Part shown: positions 10,839-22,452 of the stretch, piece after piece | How positions within the stretch are numbered: the stretch's first letter is position 1 | Layout: the number at the start of each line of letters is the position of its first letter | Assembly (NCBI GenBank): GCA_030674155.1 | Contig: CM060318.1 | Location: 73,777,771-73,841,770 of the forward strand | Source of the DNA: Stramonita haemastoma | Taxonomy: Eukaryota; Mollusca; Gastropoda; Neogastropoda; Muricidae | Direction: 5' to 3' | DNA: 64,000 nt | Program-made: the position numbers and the translations under genes | The notes under the pieces: generated by a model | What the model was told of the DNA's origin: nothing | Seen by the model: only the letters and a program-made list of their open reading frames with translations | The model's database searches: none

Positions 10839-11416
10839 GGTCTCCACAACGGCCCAGGGCGACTCCTTTCCAGCAGCAGGAACTGTCCCCATGGCAAGCC
10901 TTCAGTCCCAGACTTCCTTGGTGTAACATGTTTGATGTTCTCAGACATTGTTACTAAAGGAAGCTGTGTGCTCATCTCTTCATTCTTGCCACAGCCAGCG
11001 GGAAAGGGGAATTTTTTTTTTTTTTTTCCCCTTTATCGTTGAATGGTATATGAACAGAAACATTCTATCCTGGTTATTTTGCTGTGGTTTTTAGTAACAA
11101 CAAAATCAAGTTGATACCTTGCTGACTATATTGTATTATCCTGTATCTGGCGTATACATCTGAATGAAATAGTAGTGTTATTTCTTAAGACTTTTATTAC
11201 CTTACTGATATTTGAATCAGATTAGTTTGTTTTGTGGTTGTTGGTTTTACTGGGATTTTTGTGTGTGTGTGTGCTTGTTTCTATTGGGGTTTTTTGCTTT
11301 TTCGGGTGGGTTTTTTTGTGGTGTTTTTTTTCACATATCCTCTTACTTGTACCCCCTTCCTGTATAGATTAATATATTAGTATAGTACTCTGAATGGTAA
11401 TGCACCAAAATGATAA

Positions 11417-14400
11417 GATTCTTTTCTGCAATGGAACTGCAGATCTATTGCTACAAATGTTGACTACTTATGTCAAACTTATTCCAGGTACTTATTCTTC
11501 AGTCTTTAAATGTTAAAAAGAGCAAGCTTCCAAGACTGAAGCAGTTTTTCTATCCACCAGTCTGTGAACAACAACAGACTGATGGAAAGATTAAACTGCA
11601 ATTTATATTCGTGTAGGTTTACAGTACTGCATGATACAGTCTCCTGTGCCAGAAAACATAACAAATGTTTCATCATGTGCTGTAACTGTACAGTTTTCGG
11701 AATCTCTGCCATCAACTGTGTGTCTGTTTATCTACCTAAAGGTCCTGGTAATGATAACACTGATTGGCTGAGAACTATAAATGACCACAAAAATGGATTA
11801 TTGGGGGTGATTTTAACAGCCATTCACCATTTTGGGAAAAAGATTGCATTCATGTTACTAATAACAAGCTTGTTGAAAACATAGTAGATTCACCTTTTGT
11901 TTTGCTTAACGATGGGTCTTACACAAGAATCCCCGATGTATCAACTCATCGGCCAACTGCTATAGATCTTACATTAGTTTCTCCAAAATTAGCTTTGTCA
12001 CATTCATGGAAAATATATGATGAAACATTAGGTAGTGATCATGTTCCTATCTGTATCAAGATAAATGAAAAGTTTAACATAGAAAATACTGACCCAGACT
12101 TCATTCCAAAATACAATTATAAGAGAGCAGACTGGACCACTTTCAAAAACAGATTCCAGAATTTAGTCGTAACTACTTTTAGTGATGATAATATTGATAT
12201 AATGCACAATTTTTTCTGCAATTCTGTTTTAAATGTAGCCAATGAAACCATTCCGAAACTAAACACAAGTGCTACAAAAAATTACTGTAATTTAGGCAAC
12301 GTATGGTGGAATGTCGACTGTGAAAAGGCAGTTAAAGAGAAAAAACAAATGTTCAAATTGTACAGTAAACATAAATCGACTGAAAATCACAAGTCCATGA
12401 AAAATGCTAATATCAGATGCAACCGAGTAATAGAGCAAGCTAAGAAATCTTACTGGACAACATTTTGCAATTCTGAAGTTTCAAGTCACAAGGACACCAA
12501 AAAGATTTGGAGACAACTAAACATAATAAAAAATGGCATAAAATTTCCGGATTATCCAATTCAGTTACAAAACAACGTTTTCCCCTCTTTAAGGGAAAAA
12601 GCTGAAGCGTTTGTAGACTCTTTTTCCAACACAAGTAGATTAGATGGCTTATCTCCAGAACAAAAAATCTACAGAGCCCAAAGAGAAAAATCAATCGATC
12701 TTGCCGACCCTGTTCCTGATAACAGCCATTACCTCAATGCTCCATTAACCATCCAAGAAATAAAAGATGCAATCTCATCCTTACCACACAAGAAAACATC
12801 AATTGGAATTGATGCTATTTCAAATGAAATGATCAAACACTTGCCAGACAAGTGGATACACATTCTTTACAATATTTTTCAAAAATGTTGGGAGAGTGGT
12901 GTATTACCGCAAGTTTGGAAACAGTCAGTTATTGTCCCTGTGCACAAAGACGGTAAACCAAGAACAAATGTGAATAGCTATAGGCCCATAGCACTTACGT
13001 CTCGTGTCTGTAAACTATTAGAAAAAATTGTTTTAAACAGACTTGTATATCATTGTGAAAAGAATAACATTATTCCTGTTAATCAAGCAGGATTTAGAAA
13101 AGGCAGATCATCTATTGATCATTTAGTAAAGCTGACAACTCAGGTTAAATATCAGTTTGTGAGGCGGAAATGTCTATAAGCAACATTTTTTGACATAACT
13201 AAGGCTTACGACCAGCTATGGCATTCACGTTTACTGTTTAAACTCCAGAATATTGGTTTGTCGGGGCAGATGTATAGTTTTGTGAAAAGTTTTTTTAGAA
13301 AACAGAAAAATTCAGACTAAAATAGGGACTACATATTCATCTACAAGATTATTACAAATGGGTATTCCACTAGGTTCAGTCATTGCTCCCATGTTATTTA
13401 ATATTTTGATGCATGACTTGCCAGACAATCTTTCAAAAAAATGTAGAATTGGCTCAATATGCTTATGATATTTGTGTATGGATGAAAGTTGCCATGAAAA
13501 AGAACACTCCTGCTAGGTCTATAAATTATGCTAAAAAGTTGTATCAAAATTTTTAATGATTTAAATGCTATAGCTAATTATATGACTGAAAATGGATTAC
13601 AACTATCAAGAGATAAAACTCACATGATTTTGTTTAATAATGGAGCAAATCCAAATGAAATGCCTAGTTTTAAAATAAATGGTGGAATTTTACAATATAA
13701 ACAAGTAGTTAAATTCCTTGGAGTTTTTCTAACATCAAAATTAACGTGGCATAAACATATTGAATACATTTTAACTAAAGCAAGAAAAAGCTTAAGCATT
13801 TTGAAAATTGTCAGTAAACAGCTTTGGGGCCAAGATATTTTCACCTTGTTGCATCTTTCAACATCGCTAATTCGTTCAAAATTAACCTTTGCCCAGGAAG
13901 TATTTTTTTGTGCCCCAAAATATCTTTTGAAAAAACTCCAAAGCATAGACAGCAGGGCATATAAACTTGCTCTTGGCCTACCTATCCATGCTTCATGTTT
14001 AAAAACATACAGTGCCTCAGGGGTTTTACCTTTGGAAAATTATAGGAGTGTTGCTTGCAGTAAATTTGTATTAAGAAGTCTGACTGTTCAAAACGATTTG
14101 GAATCAGTCATTAATCTTAAGTCTGATAACCATTTTCCAAAGAGAGCAAGATCTATATCATCACATACCACATTGAGAACATACACATCAAACATTTTTA
14201 CAAAGTCTGGGTTGAATCTGACAGGTAATATAGCACAACAGGATGTATTGCCCCCAGTTCCTTTCTGGGAACTCAAGAGAGCAAAGTTTGATATCAATTA
14301 TATTGATCTAGCCAAAAAAGACAATATCAATTTAGTGTCTTCTCATGCCAAAATTCATTTAGAAGACAATTATCCTAATCACTTAAAAGTATTCACAGAC

Positions 14401-15198
14401 GGCTCAGTATTAAACAATAACGCTGGTGCTGCTTATATCATACCAGATCTAAAAACTGAAAACCAATTTCATCTTGGAAAGAATATATCAATATTTACAG
14501 CGGAACTAATCGCAATATTGATGGCCCTAAATTTCTTCGTTAGTTTTCCTAAAATAATCTTTCAGATTCTTTTTTGTGTAGATTCTAAATCAGTAATTCA
14601 TGCCATTAGTTCTTTGCAAACAAAAGTTAGATCTGAAGTCATCATTGAAATTTGTCATTTAAGTCATCTTTTATCTTTAAAGGGCTTGGAACTAACTTTT
14701 TGTTGGATTCCATCCCACAGTGGTTTTTACTACAATGAAAAAGTTGACATCCTCGCAAAAAGAGCAAAGGGTTCATCAGAGGTGTCAAAGTTAGTACTCC
14801 CTTTTTCACTACAAGAGTGTTATCATATTGTAATAAAATTGCAACAAAAGATATTTCAGTGTGAGGAAAAGAGGCTCGGGTGTCTAGATGCACACAAAGA
14901 ACTATGTAAATTTGAGTCTTTTGTTAAAACACGAGAACGTGATGTGTACTGTTCAAAGCAGATTGTTTCCTTAGCTTGCAGATGGAAATTGAATTGCTTT
15001 AAGACAAGATATGCAGGAAATGCTTTTTGTATGTGCGGTAATAATATAACAGTAGATCATATACTTACATGTAGCAGCTTAAAAGGACACATCCCCGTTT
15101 TGATGGTATCTTCTTCGTCAGCTATTTTTAACAGTCTGCCACTTAGGTATGGCTTTTTTCGATCGCTGATGCATAGTCCAGTTGGTTTGTTATTGTGA
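11417..15198 (+). pseudogene. LINE ORF2: endonuclease, reverse transcriptase, RNase H, frameshifted
   Basis: Domains in order. The AP-type endonuclease has QWNCRSI near 11427, GGDFNSH at 11803 and SDH near 12036. The reverse transcriptase has YRPIALTS near 12980, FDITKAYD at 13186-13212 (motif A), GIPLGS at 13361 (motif B) and motif C at 13458-13469, which reads YAYD instead of YADD. The RNase H domain has TDGS at 14395, TAEL near 14500, CVDSK at 14578 and EKVD near 14740, so all four acidic positions are present. The C-terminal CMCG...H...C lies near 15,030. Frame breaks occur near 11,420-11,800, 13,175, 13,315 and 13,440. The largest intact pieces are 11902-13179 and 13528-15198. Confidence 0.85.
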
Positions 15199-15318
15199 TT
15201 GCTTTGGACTTTAAAGATGCTTTTATCGGGTACTTATTTTTTCTTGTTTGTAAGGTTGTGGGGTTGTTTTTTGTGTGTGGGTGGGGTTTTTTGTTTTTTT
15301 GTTCGTTTGTTGTTGTTG

Positions 15319-15346
15319 TTTTTTTTTGGGGGGGGGGGGGGGGGGA
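15319..15346 (+). repeat. T(n)G(n) bipartite homopolymer
   Basis: A T run directly followed by 17 or so G, then AGGGG. The same arrangement recurs at 31380-31406. It lies in the 3' region of the LINE. Confidence 0.85.
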
Positions 15347-15766
15347 GGGGCAGTATTTTTCCTGTACTGGTATTTGTATTCCTACTGTTGTTTATTTTGT
15401 TTGGTTTTTGGTGGTGAGGGCTAGGATATGTTGCTGATTGTAGCTGATTTTTGACAGTTGTTGGGTGTTCCTGTTCTCTCTTTTTTTTTTTTTTTTTCTG
15501 AGGAGGATATCTTGTTTTTTCTTATGTGAAATTCACTTACTGATATTTAGTTACAATTTTCATTGGAATTACTGATTTTTTATTTTTATTTTTGTTTGTG
15601 TGTTGAGATTGTTAGAACTGCATTTTCTGTTTTGTTTATTGTAGTTCAATAGAATAGTAACATTTAACAATTTATTTTATTTTATTTTATAAATTACTTA
15701 GCAAGTATTGCCCCCCCCCCTCCCCCAAATTTTTTATCCCATACATTGCCAACTACACCCCCTTCC

Positions 15767-15769
<3 letters not shown>

Positions 15770-15853
<84 letters not shown>
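15770..15853. repeat. (CA)n microsatellite
   Basis: Pure CA, flanked by C-rich runs at 15710-15726 and 15860-15876. Confidence 0.95.
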
Positions 15854-15854
<1 letters not shown>

Positions 15855-15926
15855 CATTCTCCCCTCCCCCCCCTTCCCGTCTAATATCACAACTTGTGAA
15901 AAGACGTTAAATGAATTTGAACACGC

Positions 15927-16077
<151 letters not shown>

Positions 16078-16114
16078 CTCAATGATCCCCAAATGGTGTG
16101 AAATAAAACTGTCA

Positions 16115-16165
16115 CATATGCAAAATCTCACCATTAACTTCCGAGATCTAGCCATGAATTGGGAA
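16115..16165 (+). repeat. single copy of the dispersed CTCACCATT motif
   Basis: GCAAAATCTCACCATTAACT followed by GAGATCTAGCCATGAATTGG parallels the sequence at 8869 and 32140. Probably a SINE tail remnant. Confidence 0.45.
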
Positions 16166-16367
16166 AAAACTCAAGCCAAACACCAAAGAGTGTGTAGTTC
16201 ATTTGATTAACTGGTATACAGAGGGTTGGCTTATTTGTTTTTCTTGTTTTGTAACCAAAAGAATTGTAGATGTCCATTTTTTTGTTATAGATCTACTTTG
16301 TTGTCTTTATTTATTGAATCCCTTTTTCTGTGTTTTAAACTTGATGGCCAATGGCTTTTCCCCCCTG

Positions 16368-16586
16368 TACTTCTGTGTTGTTTCTGTTTACTTCTATGTT
16401 CTGTTTACTTCTATGTTCTGTTTACTTCTGTGTTCTGTTTACTTCTATGTTCTGTTTACTTCTGTGTTCTGTTTACTTCTATGTTCTGTTTACTTCTATG
16501 TTCTGTTTACTTCTATGTTCTGTTTACTTCTATGTTCTGTTTACTTCTATGTTCTGTTTACTTCTGTGTTCTGTCTACTTCTATGT
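16368..16586 (+). repeat. 17-bp tandem repeat in intron 1
   Basis: About 13 head-to-tail copies of TTCTGTTTACTTCTATG with A/G alternation at one position. Every frame stays open because 3 x 17 = 51, so the three overlapping frames here are artefacts. The array ends 217 bp upstream of the second zinc-finger exon and adds a long pyrimidine-rich sense-strand tract. Confidence 0.93.
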
Positions 16587-16802
16587 GCTATGTTATTTTC
16601 ATGTGTTTGTAAGTAAATTGAACGAGTTTGTGTACATTTAAACTTGTGCATACACAAGCCAGAACTGGAAAATTGCTGTATGAAATATTCACAGAACCCT
16701 CCTCTTTATCTATGGCATGCACATGCATGGTTATGAAAAATAGATACAATCATTGCATTATTAGAAGGGAACACATGTTTTCTGTTTTATTTGCATGAAC
16801 AG

Positions 16803-16953
16803 GGCTTCTTCCGACGAGCATTGCAAAATGTGGGTGATCCAGCTCGGAAAAAATGCTTCTACAGCAAAAATTGTGAGATCAACATCCAGACGCGCAACCG
16901 CTGTCAGTACTGTCGCCTTCAGAAATGTCTGGCCAAGGGCATGTCGCGCTCAG
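16803..16953 (+). CDS. nuclear receptor exon: second zinc finger
   Basis: Acceptor TGCATGAACAG, donor TCAG|GTACAG. It encodes GFFRRALQ, then CFYSKNC...CQYC, which is C-x5-C-x9-C-x2-C, and ends at MSRS with one base carried over. The split after CEGCK, before GFFRR, is a common nuclear-receptor intron position. The stretch between the two fingers, KGFFRR to ARKK, is 18 residues. That looks two to three longer than in most receptors because of a GDPAR insertion, which may mark its subgroup. The exon sits 217 bp downstream of a 17-bp tandem array. Confidence 0.92.
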
Positions 16954-17696
16954 GTACAGAAAGAAAGGACTGTGTGGGTCATTTTCAGTTTCTGCTCTGA
17001 AATCTTCGTTTCTTGACTGTGTTGCAGGTTTTTGTTACTGAGGAGTAAAAAGGAAAGCTGGTTTTGCTGAAAGTTTTGAAAACACCAAAAAGCTTGTTGT
17101 CTTTTTCTTTTTCTGTAAAGAAATGTCAGTTTTATGAAGACTTCTTGATAGTGAATGTTATTGATAAGTATTCATGCCATTGTTGTATATTCTGTTATTT
17201 TTGTCTCTCCAGATCTTAGAAAGTTGACCATACAGCATGTTTGTCTCTTATTGTTCAGTTTTTAGAAATTGAGAGAAGATTGTGCACCTTATATATATTT
17301 TCTATTTTCAGTCCTCAGAATCAGAAAAATGACAAAAAAGTAACAACATGAATGAAGGAGCAAACAGATATACAACTGCATACTAATGTTCTGCTTCACT
17401 ACCATCAGAAAGAATGTACGGCAAGATGAGTTTTTGTATATATACTTTTTCTTTTTTTCAAAGCAAAGGGGGCATAGTAATTTTAAAATGTTTAGATGAA
17501 GGTAATTATGAAAAAGTCTACTTTTAGGTATATTCAATCAGAATATCTACTTTTGTATGTTCAATTAAAACGTCTACTTTTATGAATTTGTTTGATAAAA
17601 AAAAAAATGTAATGACTATAATTTTCAGAAAGAGTGTTATGCCATTGACACAGTAATCACGAGCAAGTGTTCAAACAGTTTTGTGCTGTGTTGCAG

Positions 17697-19168
17697 CCGC
17701 CAAGCTGGGGCGGCGGTCACGCACGATGCGAGACATGATCCGCTCCATCGAGGACGCCCAGACAGAGGAGGCCCTGCAGAGCACGCTGACAGTGGACGCC
17801 GACTCCACCGCCCCCGCCATCGGCCCCTCCATGCTGTCCCCCTCCCTGGCCCCTGCCTCGCTGGGCATCACCCCCTCCTCAGGGCTGCCGGTGGCCAGAA
17901 CCTCCTCCACCCCCACCTGCCTGGCTGTGACCGACACGTCGTCGCAGTCGTCCATGGTGGCTTTGAGCATGTTGCTGAAGCAGCGGTCATCGCTGACGGG
18001 TCAGCCCCTGGTGATGACGGAGCCCCACCTCCAGGCCCTGCAGCTAACCGTGCCTGTGGCTCACGCCGGGGACAGCAGCAGCGGCGCCGGCACCAGGCTG
18101 CAGGCAGCAGGGGAGCTGGCCAGCAGGGAAGAGGACCGGCCCCTCATGCTGAAGGTGGAGCACGAGGCAAAGAGGTCAATGGTCACCTCACAGCCCCCTC
18201 ACCCCCTTCCCTCCTCCCCAACCACCTCTGCCGCTGTCACCTTGATGTCGTTGGTAAGCTCTTCCGGGGCGGGGGGTCAGACTGACGGGGAGTCCAGGCT
18301 GGGGTCGTTGCTGCAGCTGAATCCCCAGCTGCAGTACAGTGTCTCCGCGCCGCAGGTCCTGATGAGGGCAGAGGGGGTGTCGGGCGGTCAGCTGTTCATC
18401 AAGAAGGAAGCCGGCAGTTCTGAAACGGTGCTGACCTCCGCCCTCCTGCCCTGCTCCCTGGCGTCGGCAGTCAGCGCACAGCTGCCGGTGTCCTCCATGG
18501 CTCACCTGCCCCTCTCTGTGCAGGCCCAGTCAGTCATTGTGCCCAATGCCAGTCTTGACCTGCGGAAAAAGGCGGATGACATCAGCAGCGGTCCCATCAA
18601 AAAGCGGCCCTACATTCCCTCTTCCAGGCTGGATGAAGATGCAGACAGCGAGGACGAGACCAGTTCCCCACACTATGTGGACATTCCACCATCCAAGCAA
18701 CAGAAAATCAGTCAAGAAGACCTGCAGCAACCTAGCCAGTCGTCCCAAATATTCAGCAGTGTGCCGCCATCTGCAGATGATTACCTGCGTCGCTACAACT
18801 TGGTGAAAGACACACTAAGCGCGGCCAGTGCCGTGCAGGATACTCACAAGTCGGCTGCCGCTTCTCTTTTGGGTCTGAGAACCAGTAAGGTCCCTGCCCC
18901 TTCTTTTTCCTCCACCCCATCCTCCTCCTCCTCCTCCTCCTCCTCCTCCTCCATGTCCATTGCCAAGAAGCATGAGGAAGAAGCCAGGATGACAGTGTCG
19001 TACATGATTGCCAGACTCCATGAATCGTACAACTCCACCTTTGTGTTACTGAAGGACCGCCTGACTGAAATGAAGCAGAAGTTGCGAGAGTACCATCATC
19101 AAAACACCATGGAGAAAATGATCGGCAGGATCATCTCACAGAACGCTTCTCCTCCAGAGAACGTCATG
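17697..19168 (+). CDS. nuclear receptor exon: C-terminal extension, long hinge, start of ligand-binding domain
   Basis: Acceptor TGTGTTGCAG at 17696, donor ATG|GTAAGT at 19169. Two bases complete the split alanine codon, then 490 codons follow. It opens with AAKLGRRSRTMRDMIRSIED, a basic extension of the DNA-binding domain. The hinge is long and rich in Ser, Pro, Ala and Gly, with a basic KKRPYIP stretch near residue 386 (possible nuclear localisation) followed by an acidic DEDADSEDE segment. A run of serines encoded by TCC/TCT repeats lies at 18917-18950. The last 70 residues (EEEARMTVSYMIARLHESYN onward) begin the ligand-binding domain. The exon is much more GC-rich than its introns, which supports coding. 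Confidence 0.92.
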
Positions 19169-19618
19169 GTAAGTCGAATGGTTTGTGTCAAGTGGTTTGC
19201 TGTTTTAACTGACACAGACTCGGGCATTTTGTGCCTGTGCTCTCACACAAACCAAATGAACTGTAGACAATGAATTTGTGTTCTTGGAACAGAAAGGATA
19301 ACTACAGAAATTCCTTGTGAAAGCACTAGATGAAGTGTACTGAGAAAACTAGTGTCAGTGCTGAAGAAAGTGTAGTGTGAAAGTGTTATCCATGAAGCCA
19401 TTTGTTAACTAAAGATGTCTAGATATTTTAACCTGCGATGAAATTTGATATTCAGAAAGTTGTGTTGTAACCAGACATAATTAGTAATAGCTTCTTTCAG
19501 TTGCAAAGATTTATATTTAAAAGAAAGGCTGTGTTTGCATATATAGAATGAAGTATACAAATTTTAAGTCTGATGAGTGTAGAAAATGTCATGGGTGAAT
19601 GAGTGATATCATTTTCAG

Positions 19619-19771
19619 GACAATCCGATCGGGGAGTCGTGCTGGCAGGGGTTCCAGATGCGTCTGAACAAAACGATTCAGGACGTGGTCATCTTCGCCA
19701 AGAAACTGCCCGGCTTTGGGGCCCTCGATCAGGATGACCAGATTTCTTTGATCAAAGGAGGATGCTTTGAG
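19619..19771 (+). CDS. nuclear receptor exon: ligand-binding domain helices 3-5
   Basis: Acceptor ATTTTCAG at 19618, donor GAG|GTGAGG at 19772. Fifty-one codons, both ends in phase 0. It reads WQGFQMRLNKTIQDVVIFAKK, LPGF, then DQDDQISLIKGGCFEV, the nuclear-receptor ligand-binding signature. The lysine in FAKK is the expected charge-clamp residue that contacts coactivator or corepressor LxxLL-type motifs. Confidence 0.93.
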
Positions 19772-20609
19772 GTGAGGAGTAAAGCATGCTTTTCTTAATT
19801 AAATAGTGGATACGTGTACATACAAAGAAAAGACCTGAAAGGTCTTATACTTATATCTCAGTTGCAGCTAGTGATGATATCACTTGTGGTGGTGTTGATA
19901 AAATAGTCACATAGATATATATGGAAAATCTATTAGGTTAAAATTTTTCTCATTGGTGTAAAAAAATTTTCTTTAATCATTGTGTGTATGGAAACTGATC
20001 TATCATAAAATTGTTGAGATACTGTTTCATTTAGTTGTTTTTTTTTTGTTTTTTTTAAGAATTTTTTTTATCAAAATGGTATATTTCAAGAGTCCCTCCA
20101 TTGCTGAAAGGATTGTTTATACTGGCTATGACAAGCTTAGCCAGTGACCCAAGGGAGATAATGTCCAATCTGGGGCTCGAGACAATGCGACATACCTAAC
20201 AGTGAAACACAGGATAGCTAGAAATGTGTCAAAGTACTTTTCCTATGATGTGGAAGAATTTTACTGTGGAACTGTATCTGTAAATCATACTTTGAGAGCG
20301 GGTTCATCAACTTGCTTTGAGGTCTGAATTTCTGGCAATGCTCAAGAAGAATTTGTGTATGTACATATCTGAGTGTGCTTTTCTATCAAACATGTTTTTG
20401 GTTTTTATTAACCTGTCAGTTCCTCTTCTTTTACCTAACACTCTCTTTCTTTCTGTCTGTCTTTGTCTCTCTCTCTCTGTGCCTCTCTCTCTGTTTATGT
20501 GTGCATGCCTGTATTTCTTCTTATCTAGTACTCCCGAATAATGGAACACTATATACATCAAAGAAAAGTGAAATAGCCAAATGCTGAAAGAAGATAATCG
20601 CTTCTGCAG

Positions 20610-20829
20610 GTGGCATGTGTCGTGTGTGCCCCGTTCATCGATGGAGAGTCCAACACCATTTACCTGCTGGGCAACGGGACGATCGTTCGAAGGGAGGACA
20701 TGAAGAAGGGCTTCCCTCTGGGGGAGCACTTTGTGGAGCTGCTCTTCAACCTCTCCATTCGCTTCAACGCCTTCCAGCTGCAGGACACAGAAAAGGCCCT
20801 CTTCTCCGCTCTGGTCCTCATTTCTCCAG
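20610..20829 (+). CDS. nuclear receptor exon: ligand-binding domain middle helices
   Basis: Acceptor CTTCTGCAG at 20609, donor CCAG|GTTGGT at 20830. It starts in phase 0 with VACVVCAPFID and ends at LISP with one base carried over. The segment DTEKALFSALVLISPDRPGL, completed by the next exon, matches helix 8-9 of NR1 receptors. A GA microsatellite begins 60 bp after the donor. Confidence 0.93.
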
Positions 20830-20881
20830 GTTGGTCTCTTTGTGTTGTAGCCTTTAGTTCTGGAGTGTCTCTTCCTAAAAT

Positions 20882-20888
<7 letters not shown>

Positions 20889-20956
<68 letters not shown>
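20889..20956 (+). repeat. (GA)n microsatellite in receptor intron 5
   Basis: Pure GA on the sense strand starting 60 bp after the donor at 20830. Confidence 0.95.
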
Positions 20957-20960
<4 letters not shown>

Positions 20961-21060
20961 ATAATGAATGAATGAATAATCTTTATTTTTCAAGGGTTAC
21001 AGAGTAAGTGTTACATACTTTTTTTTTTTATCCGGCCTTGCCCTGATCAGGGAATATTGC

Positions 21061-21195
<135 letters not shown>

Positions 21196-21595
21196 CAGAA
21201 ATTGACAACCAATGTTAGAGGAAGCCTAGAATTGGACTGTTTGCAAGAACTGAAAGCTTAGGTAAACTGATGAAGATTGTCATATGTTGGTAATGGTCAG
21301 TAGAGCAAGGGAGATAATTAAGCTGAGGGGGATTCTTGAGAACAGGTATTTTCTGGAATGAAACACCTGCATTGAAAGACAGAGCACGGTGATAGAGCCT
21401 GAGAGAATGAGTACAAACAGCACATTCTCAAACAAGACTCAAAAGACAAGCTGTTTGTTATATATCTGAGTATATGATTATTTTTGGCTGTCAGATCTTC
21501 ATTAAAGTAAATAGGAAAAAAGTACAAAATCAGAAAATACAAAGAAGTAGAGAGAGAGTGTGTCTTTATTTTCTTCTTTTTTTTCTTTTTCTTTT

Positions 21596-21790
21596 ATTCC
21601 AAAGATGATGGAATAAGCCCTGATGTGCTTTATTGTTTTACATCCAGCCCTTATGTGCATGCTTTGTAAATTTTGTCATACATTTCCTCTGGCACACAAT
21701 GGCCTGCTCTTCCGAAAGGTAGAACAGGTTCTATCGTGTGTGCAGGATGTTCTGTGTGTGTGACTTTGGTTTATAGTCTCATCCAGAATA
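21596..21790 (-). mobile_element. SINE-body copy (tRNA-headed family)
   Basis: ATGGAATAAGCCCTGATGTG, GGCACACAATGGCC and CGAAAGGTAGAACAGG match the reverse complement of the copy at 9443-9575 and the sense sequence at 30720-30850. The orientation call follows the tRNA head seen in the 28.6-kb copy. The copy is truncated by the GT field that follows. Confidence 0.55.
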
Positions 21791-21791
21791 C

Positions 21792-21982
21792 TTGTGTGTG
21801 TGTGTGGGTGGGTGCACGTGCGCATGTGTGTGTGTATGTTGTGTGTGTGTGTGTGTGTGCGCGTGCGCGGTGAGCGCGTGCGTGCGTGTGTGCCTGCGTG
21901 AGTGCATGTGTGTGTGCGTGCATGCATGTGTGTGTGTATGTGTTTGTGTGCATGCGTGTGTGTGTTGTGGGTGCACTTGGGG

Positions 21983-22045
<63 letters not shown>

Positions 22046-22081
22046 TGTCACACCGAGAGAGTTTGCTTCACTCCACCACAT

Positions 22082-22135
<54 letters not shown>

Positions 22136-22149
22136 TGTGTGTGTGTGTG
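21792..22149 (+). repeat. (GT)n field upstream of the last receptor exon
   Basis: Imperfect GT/GTGC, then two purer GT arrays at 21984-22042 and 22085-22149. GT repeats on the sense strand close to an acceptor can bind CELF or TDP-43-type splicing factors. That is general knowledge, not shown here. Confidence 0.93.
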
Positions 22150-22210
22150 CATATACACCTGTATCCATGTACATTAATGATGTATACATGCATGTGCCTG
22201 TCCACACCAG

Positions 22211-22452
22211 ATCGGCCAGGACTGCAGAACCGCGACAAAGTCAGTCGGCTGCAGGAGCTGCTGATTCAGGCTCTACAGGTGGAGATAGGGGTAGGTCACC
22301 CTGATGAGACGGGACTCTTCCCACGTCTGCTCATGAGTATCTCCAGTCTGCGGGAACTGGGTGTCGAACATCGTCGCATGTTGGAGTCTCTGAAAGGTCA
22401 GATGAACTTTGACCATGATTTGTATGCCGAGACCTTTGACCTTATTCCCTGA
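22211..22452 (+). CDS. nuclear receptor terminal coding exon: helices 9-12 and AF-2
   Basis: Acceptor TCCACACCAG at 22210, stop TGA at 22450-22452. It encodes RPGLQNRDKVSRLQELLIQA, then the helix 10 segment LFPRLLMSISSLRELGVEH. It ends LYAETFDLIP. LYAETF fits the AF-2 pattern (hydrophobic pair, any, Glu, hydrophobic pair), so a transactivation-competent helix 12 appears intact, unlike Rev-erb, which lacks it. Long GT arrays occupy the intron up to about 60 bp before the acceptor. Confidence 0.93.

Larger units (their letters stand above)
9690..15692 (+). mobile_element. degenerate, near full-length LINE (I/Jockey-like) in receptor intron 1
   Basis: The element has ORF1 (about 9754-10838), a spacer of about 580 bp, ORF2 (about 11417-15198) and a T/G-rich 3' region ending in a (TTTTA)n-like tail at 15672-15692. 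Borders are estimated. No target duplication was recognised. Both ORFs are broken by frameshifts, so this copy cannot move. It inserted in the sense orientation and accounts for most of the 8.5-kb intron. ORF2 with endonuclease, RT, RNase H and a C-x-C...H...C tail points to the I/Jockey group. ORF1 instead resembles the esterase-type ORF1 known mainly from CR1-like LINEs. Two neighbouring elements is an alternative. Confidence 0.8.

Noticed and set aside
16203..16641. Three overlapping + strand frames rich in FTSMFCLLLCS
   Set aside because: The same 17-bp repeat read in three frames.
18188..18505. - strand frame of 105 codons over the hinge exon
   Set aside because: A shadow of the GC-rich receptor coding exon on the other strand.
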